A DNA stretch of 8,667 bases from Candidatus Eiseniibacteriota bacterium. Its GTDB lineage: Bacteria; Arandabacterota; Arandabacteria; Arandabacterales; Arandabacteraceae. Position numbers and translations under genes: made by a program. The stretch spans positions 1-8,667 of the forward strand of contig JAUXGG010000045.1 in assembly GCA_030622265.1 (NCBI GenBank). Reading direction: 5' to 3'. The notes below the pieces were generated by a model, which was not told where the DNA came from, did not search any database, and saw only the letters and a program-made list of their open reading frames with translations. Shown here in pieces: positions 6,810 to 8,667 of the stretch (the stretch's first letter is position 1; every line of letters begins with the position of its first letter).

Positions 6810-7439
6810 ATGAGAACAACCCTGCTCCCCCCGGCCCTGCTCCTGCTATCGGGCCTTCTGCTGCATGGTCTTCTCTTGCCGGGAGTCGCTTCGGCTGACC
6901 GCATGATATCGGTGGACCTCGGCTATTTCGCAACCGACAGCGAGAGCTTCGGCCAGGGCTTCATCTATGGAGTCGGCGTTACCGAGGGCGAGGGCAAGTT
7001 CGGATTCGGACTCACCGCCACGAGGCTCTCCAACACCACGCCCAAGGTGCTCTGGGGAAAAGACCCGCAGGGCAAGCCCATCAAGGTGGAACTTGACGAG
7101 ACGGTAAACGACTTCATGCTGACGATCCTCGGGACATATCATGTCAACAAGCCGGGCAAGGTCAATCACCTCATTCTGGGGGCAGGTCCCCAGGTCCACT
7201 TCCTGAGTTCAGTCCGTGAGAATAGCAGCCTGAAGCAGAGCGCCAGGGATTACAGGCTGGGGCTCACCGGTTTCATCCGTTACTACCGACGAATCGAGAT
7301 GTTCGGCAGGACTTCCCTGGCCCTGAGCGCATCACTGTCACATGTCATGTCGATCGCATCTCGAACGGACCAGTACGAGCCGCCTACCCACGGCTGGAAC
7401 CTCTTCACCGTGACGATAGGCCTGGCCTTTCCCTTCTGA
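6810..7439 (+). CDS. Outer-membrane beta-barrel protein, family not recognised
   Basis: From the ATG at 6810 the product has 209 residues. It opens with a long Leu-rich signal peptide ending ...GVASA, with cleavage expected before Asp31. The mature part shows alternating amphipathic strands (for example ISVDLGYFA, FGFGLTATRL, HLILGAGPQVHFL, RTSLALSASLSH) and ends in a strand FTVTIGLAFPF. The terminal Phe is the usual signal for insertion of outer-membrane barrels by the BAM machinery. The size suggests a small barrel of about 8 strands, like OmpW- or OmpX-sized proteins, but I see no family-specific motif. Starts at 6747 (GTG) or 6780 (ATG) are open in frame and would give a more basic n-region; none has a strong ribosome-binding site, so the 5' end is uncertain. 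It lies 95 bp after the ferritin-like gene with no terminator seen, and 6 nt before the DUF364 gene. Confidence 0.75.
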   Translation: MRTTLLPPALLLLSGLLLHGLLLPGVASADRMISVDLGYFATDSESFGQGFIYGVGVTEGEGKFGFGLTATRLSNTTPKVLWGKDPQGKPIKVELDETVNDFMLTILGTYHVNKPGKVNHLILGAGPQVHFLSSVRENSSLKQSARDYRLGLTGFIRYYRRIEMFGRTSLALSASLSHVMSIASRTDQYEPPTHGWNLFTVTIGLAFPF

Positions 7440-7445
7440 GGTTCC

Positions 7446-8258
7446 ATGGCACTTATTGAGGATCTCATCGCCGCTGCCGGCGCTGCCGATACCCCGGTGC
7501 GTGAAATCGTTGCCGGGCCTGACTGGATCATGGTGACTGCCGGGGGCTCGGGTGTGGCCGCAAGGCCTCCTGCGGTGCCGGGGGACAGTGCAGGCCGTGG
7601 GACTCCGGACCTCCGGGAAGCATACCGTCACAGGCCGCTTGGCGACCTCCTGGACCTGGCTTCATCCCCCGACCGGCTCGAGGCGTCGCTGGGAATCGCG
7701 GCCCTCAACGCGGCTCTGGCCGGCAGCCAACCAAAGGGAAAGCCGAGGTCTTTCTCGATCCCCAGGGCGGGAGGCAAGACGGTCGCCCTAATCGGCGAGT
7801 TCGCCTTCATTGAGGACTTAAAGCGCATCGCAGCCAGGGTGATTACCATCCATAGCGGTTCGGACGATATCGATGCCGGTTCGGACGACATTGAGAGAGA
7901 GATCAGTCGGGATGAGCAGAATCCCGACGGGGTCCTTGCCGGAGCAGACATCGCTGAGGCGGACATTGCCATAATCCGGGGGTCCACGCTGGTGGATGGT
8001 ACGCTTGAGTCCTGGCTTGCCCGCACCCGCCATTGCTACACCGTCGTCTACGGTCCGTCCACACCGCTTTCACCCTTGCTCTTCGCCTACGGCGCGGACC
8101 AGCTGGTTGGCATCAAGGTAAACATAGATGATGTCACCGCCGACTGGATAAGGGAGGGACGGGATAATTTCCTGGCCTGTCCCGGAATCAGGCCGGTGGT
8201 TCTCGGCCGTGATCAGCAGCCACATGATCAGCAGCCAGGTGATCAGCAGTCGAGGTAG
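7446..8258 (+). CDS. DUF4213/DUF364 family protein (putative heavy-metal chelation)
   Basis: This is a 270-residue cytoplasmic protein. The N-terminal part (about 1-95) fits the DUF4213 domain, ending with the conserved ASLGIAALNAAL segment (80-91). The rest fits the Rossmann-like DUF364 domain: a beta strand TVALIGEFAFI (112-122), an ADIAEADIAIIRGSTLVDGTLE stretch (167-188), and YGPSTPLSPLLFAYG (202-216) with the hallmark PSTPLSP loop. Pfam describes the family as putative heavy-metal chelation; the biochemical role is not proven. Two features look unusual: an acidic duplicated GSDDI loop at 138-149, and a C-terminal tail of three DQQ repeats (256-270). The ribosome-binding site TGAGG overlaps the stop codon of the barrel gene, so the two are probably translated together. 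The tail overlaps the end of glnA on the other strand by 16 bp. Confidence 0.85.
   Translation: MALIEDLIAAAGAADTPVREIVAGPDWIMVTAGGSGVAARPPAVPGDSAGRGTPDLREAYRHRPLGDLLDLASSPDRLEASLGIAALNAALAGSQPKGKPRSFSIPRAGGKTVALIGEFAFIEDLKRIAARVITIHSGSDDIDAGSDDIEREISRDEQNPDGVLAGADIAEADIAIIRGSTLVDGTLESWLARTRHCYTVVYGPSTPLSPLLFAYGADQLVGIKVNIDDVTADWIREGRDNFLACPGIRPVVLGRDQQPHDQQPGDQQSR
7856..7897 (+). repeat. Two-copy 21-bp in-frame direct repeat inside the DUF364 gene
   Basis: Units at 7856-7876 and 7877-7897 share their first 12 bases exactly (CGGTTCGGACGA) and then diverge moderately. The period is a multiple of three and gives the duplicated peptide GSDDIDA/GSDDIER. It enlarges an acidic loop after the strand VITIHS of the Rossmann-like domain. 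It looks like a tandem duplication that has begun to drift. Confidence 0.75.
8210..8254 (+). repeat. Three-copy 15-bp tandem repeat at the 3' end of the DUF364 gene
   Basis: Units start at 8210, 8225 and 8240, each beginning TGATCAGCAG; the third is the most diverged. In frame they encode the repeated DQQ tail of the DUF364 protein. The third unit also supplies the TGA stop codon of the oppositely oriented glutamine synthetase gene (8245-8243), so repeat growth and the glnA end are physically linked. Confidence 0.85.
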
Positions 8259-8667
8259 AGCTCGATCTCATAAGGATGCGGATGCCGCATGACCGGCTGG
8301 ATCTCGCGTTCATATTTCAGATCGATCCAGGTCTCGATCAGGTCCTCGGTGAAAACCCCACCTTTGAGCAGGAAATCGTTGTCGTTCCGGAGGGCCTCAA
8401 GCGCTTCCTCGAGTGAGAAGGGTACTGGCTCGATCCCCTTGGAACCCAGATCTGCCAGCCCGAAGATGTCCATGTCATGGGGGCCAAAACCCTCGTCCTC
8501 GGGGTCTATCTTGCGCTCTATCCCATCTAAGCCCGCCATCAGCATGGCGGTGGTCGACAGGTAGCAGTTGGCCGAGGCATCGGATGGCCTGAACTCGATC
8601 CTGGCCCGGTCGGCGGAGCTTATGTCCTTGGGTATCCTGACTGCGGCGCTCCTGTTCCCGATCGCGA
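8243..8667 (-). CDS. glnA: Type I glutamine synthetase (partial, N-terminus outside window)
   Basis: This is the C-terminal 140 or so residues of glutamine synthetase, which joins ammonia to glutamate using ATP in the cytoplasm and is central to nitrogen assimilation. The frame is open to the right edge. It shows GNRSAAVRIP with the substrate-binding Arg region, then RIEFRPSDASANCYL, AMLMAGLDGI, the LLKGGVFTEDLIETW segment and the C-terminal HPYEIELYLDC, all characteristic of GSI. About two thirds of the protein, including the metal-binding and ATP-binding parts of the N-terminal side, is outside the window. At the position of the adenylylated Tyr of enteric GS (NLYDLP) this protein reads DIFGLA, so Phe replaces Tyr and control by adenylylation is unlikely. 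This comes from a by-eye alignment. The stop lies inside the tandem repeat of the convergent DUF364 gene. Confidence 0.95.
   Translation of the reverse strand, partial: AIGNRSAAVRIPKDISSADRARIEFRPSDASANCYLSTTAMLMAGLDGIERKIDPEDEGFGPHDMDIFGLADLGSKGIEPVPFSLEEALEALRNDNDFLLKGGVFTEDLIETWIDLKYEREIQPVMRHPHPYEIELYLDC

Noticed and set aside
1..8667. CRISPR array, tRNA, rRNA or complete insertion sequence
   Set aside because: No regularly spaced repeats, cloverleaf-like segments, rRNA-like stretches or transposase motifs were seen; the only repeats are the short ones listed.

Overview
This window comes from a GC-rich bacterial chromosome. It is packed with ordinary-looking genes in both orientations and carries no rRNA, tRNA, CRISPR array or recognisable transposase. 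The organism is probably a diderm (Gram-negative) anaerobe. A predicted outer-membrane beta-barrel protein ends in Phe, a TRAP transporter uses a periplasmic-type binding lipoprotein, and the genes include a radical SAM enzyme of the AmmeMemoRadiSam type and a rubrerythrin-like diiron protein. Desulfobacterota or a nearby phylum is my best guess, from gene content and from a palindrome built on a GGGGTCAGGTACC-type motif. It is an inference, not a placement.

Layout. Positions 1-3366 hold a minus-strand transport operon. A good sigma70-type promoter (3338-3366) drives a TAXI-family TRAP substrate-binding lipoprotein (2290-3261), followed after 7 nt by a fused 4TM/12TM TRAP permease (291-2282). 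A third gene, a small membrane-anchored protein cut by the window edge (1-160), follows and has its own extended -10 promoter overlapping the end of the permease gene. Reading rightward, a divergent intergenic region with a 10-bp GC-rich inverted repeat leads to a Ycf46-type AAA+ ATPase (3528-5042). This gene converges, with a 23-nt gap, on a minus-strand AmrS-like radical SAM gene (5066-6070).

The amrS-like gene is divergent from a rubrerythrin-like ferritin-fold gene (6262-6714). The 191-bp space between them holds two back-to-back promoters (6089-6117 minus, 6208-6237 plus) around a perfect 48-bp palindrome (6146-6193). After the ferritin-like gene come, on the same strand, an outer-membrane beta-barrel gene (about 6810-7439) and a tightly coupled DUF4213/DUF364 'putative heavy-metal chelation' gene (7446-8258). 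The DUF364 gene carries two small in-frame tandem repeats. Its last 16 bp overlap, tail to tail, the 3' end of a minus-strand type I glutamine synthetase gene (8243 to the window edge, N-terminus missing).

How they may work together. The TRAP genes clearly form a sodium- or proton-driven uptake system for an unknown organic solute. The ferritin-like, beta-barrel and DUF364 genes could form a metal-handling or redox-stress group, but only the barrel-DUF364 coupling is well supported by spacing. I found no convincing complete new defence or mobile system. The items most worth a second look are the palindrome between the divergent promoters, the solo amrS beside a diiron protein, the barrel-DUF364 pair, and the repeat-bearing DUF364/glnA overlap.
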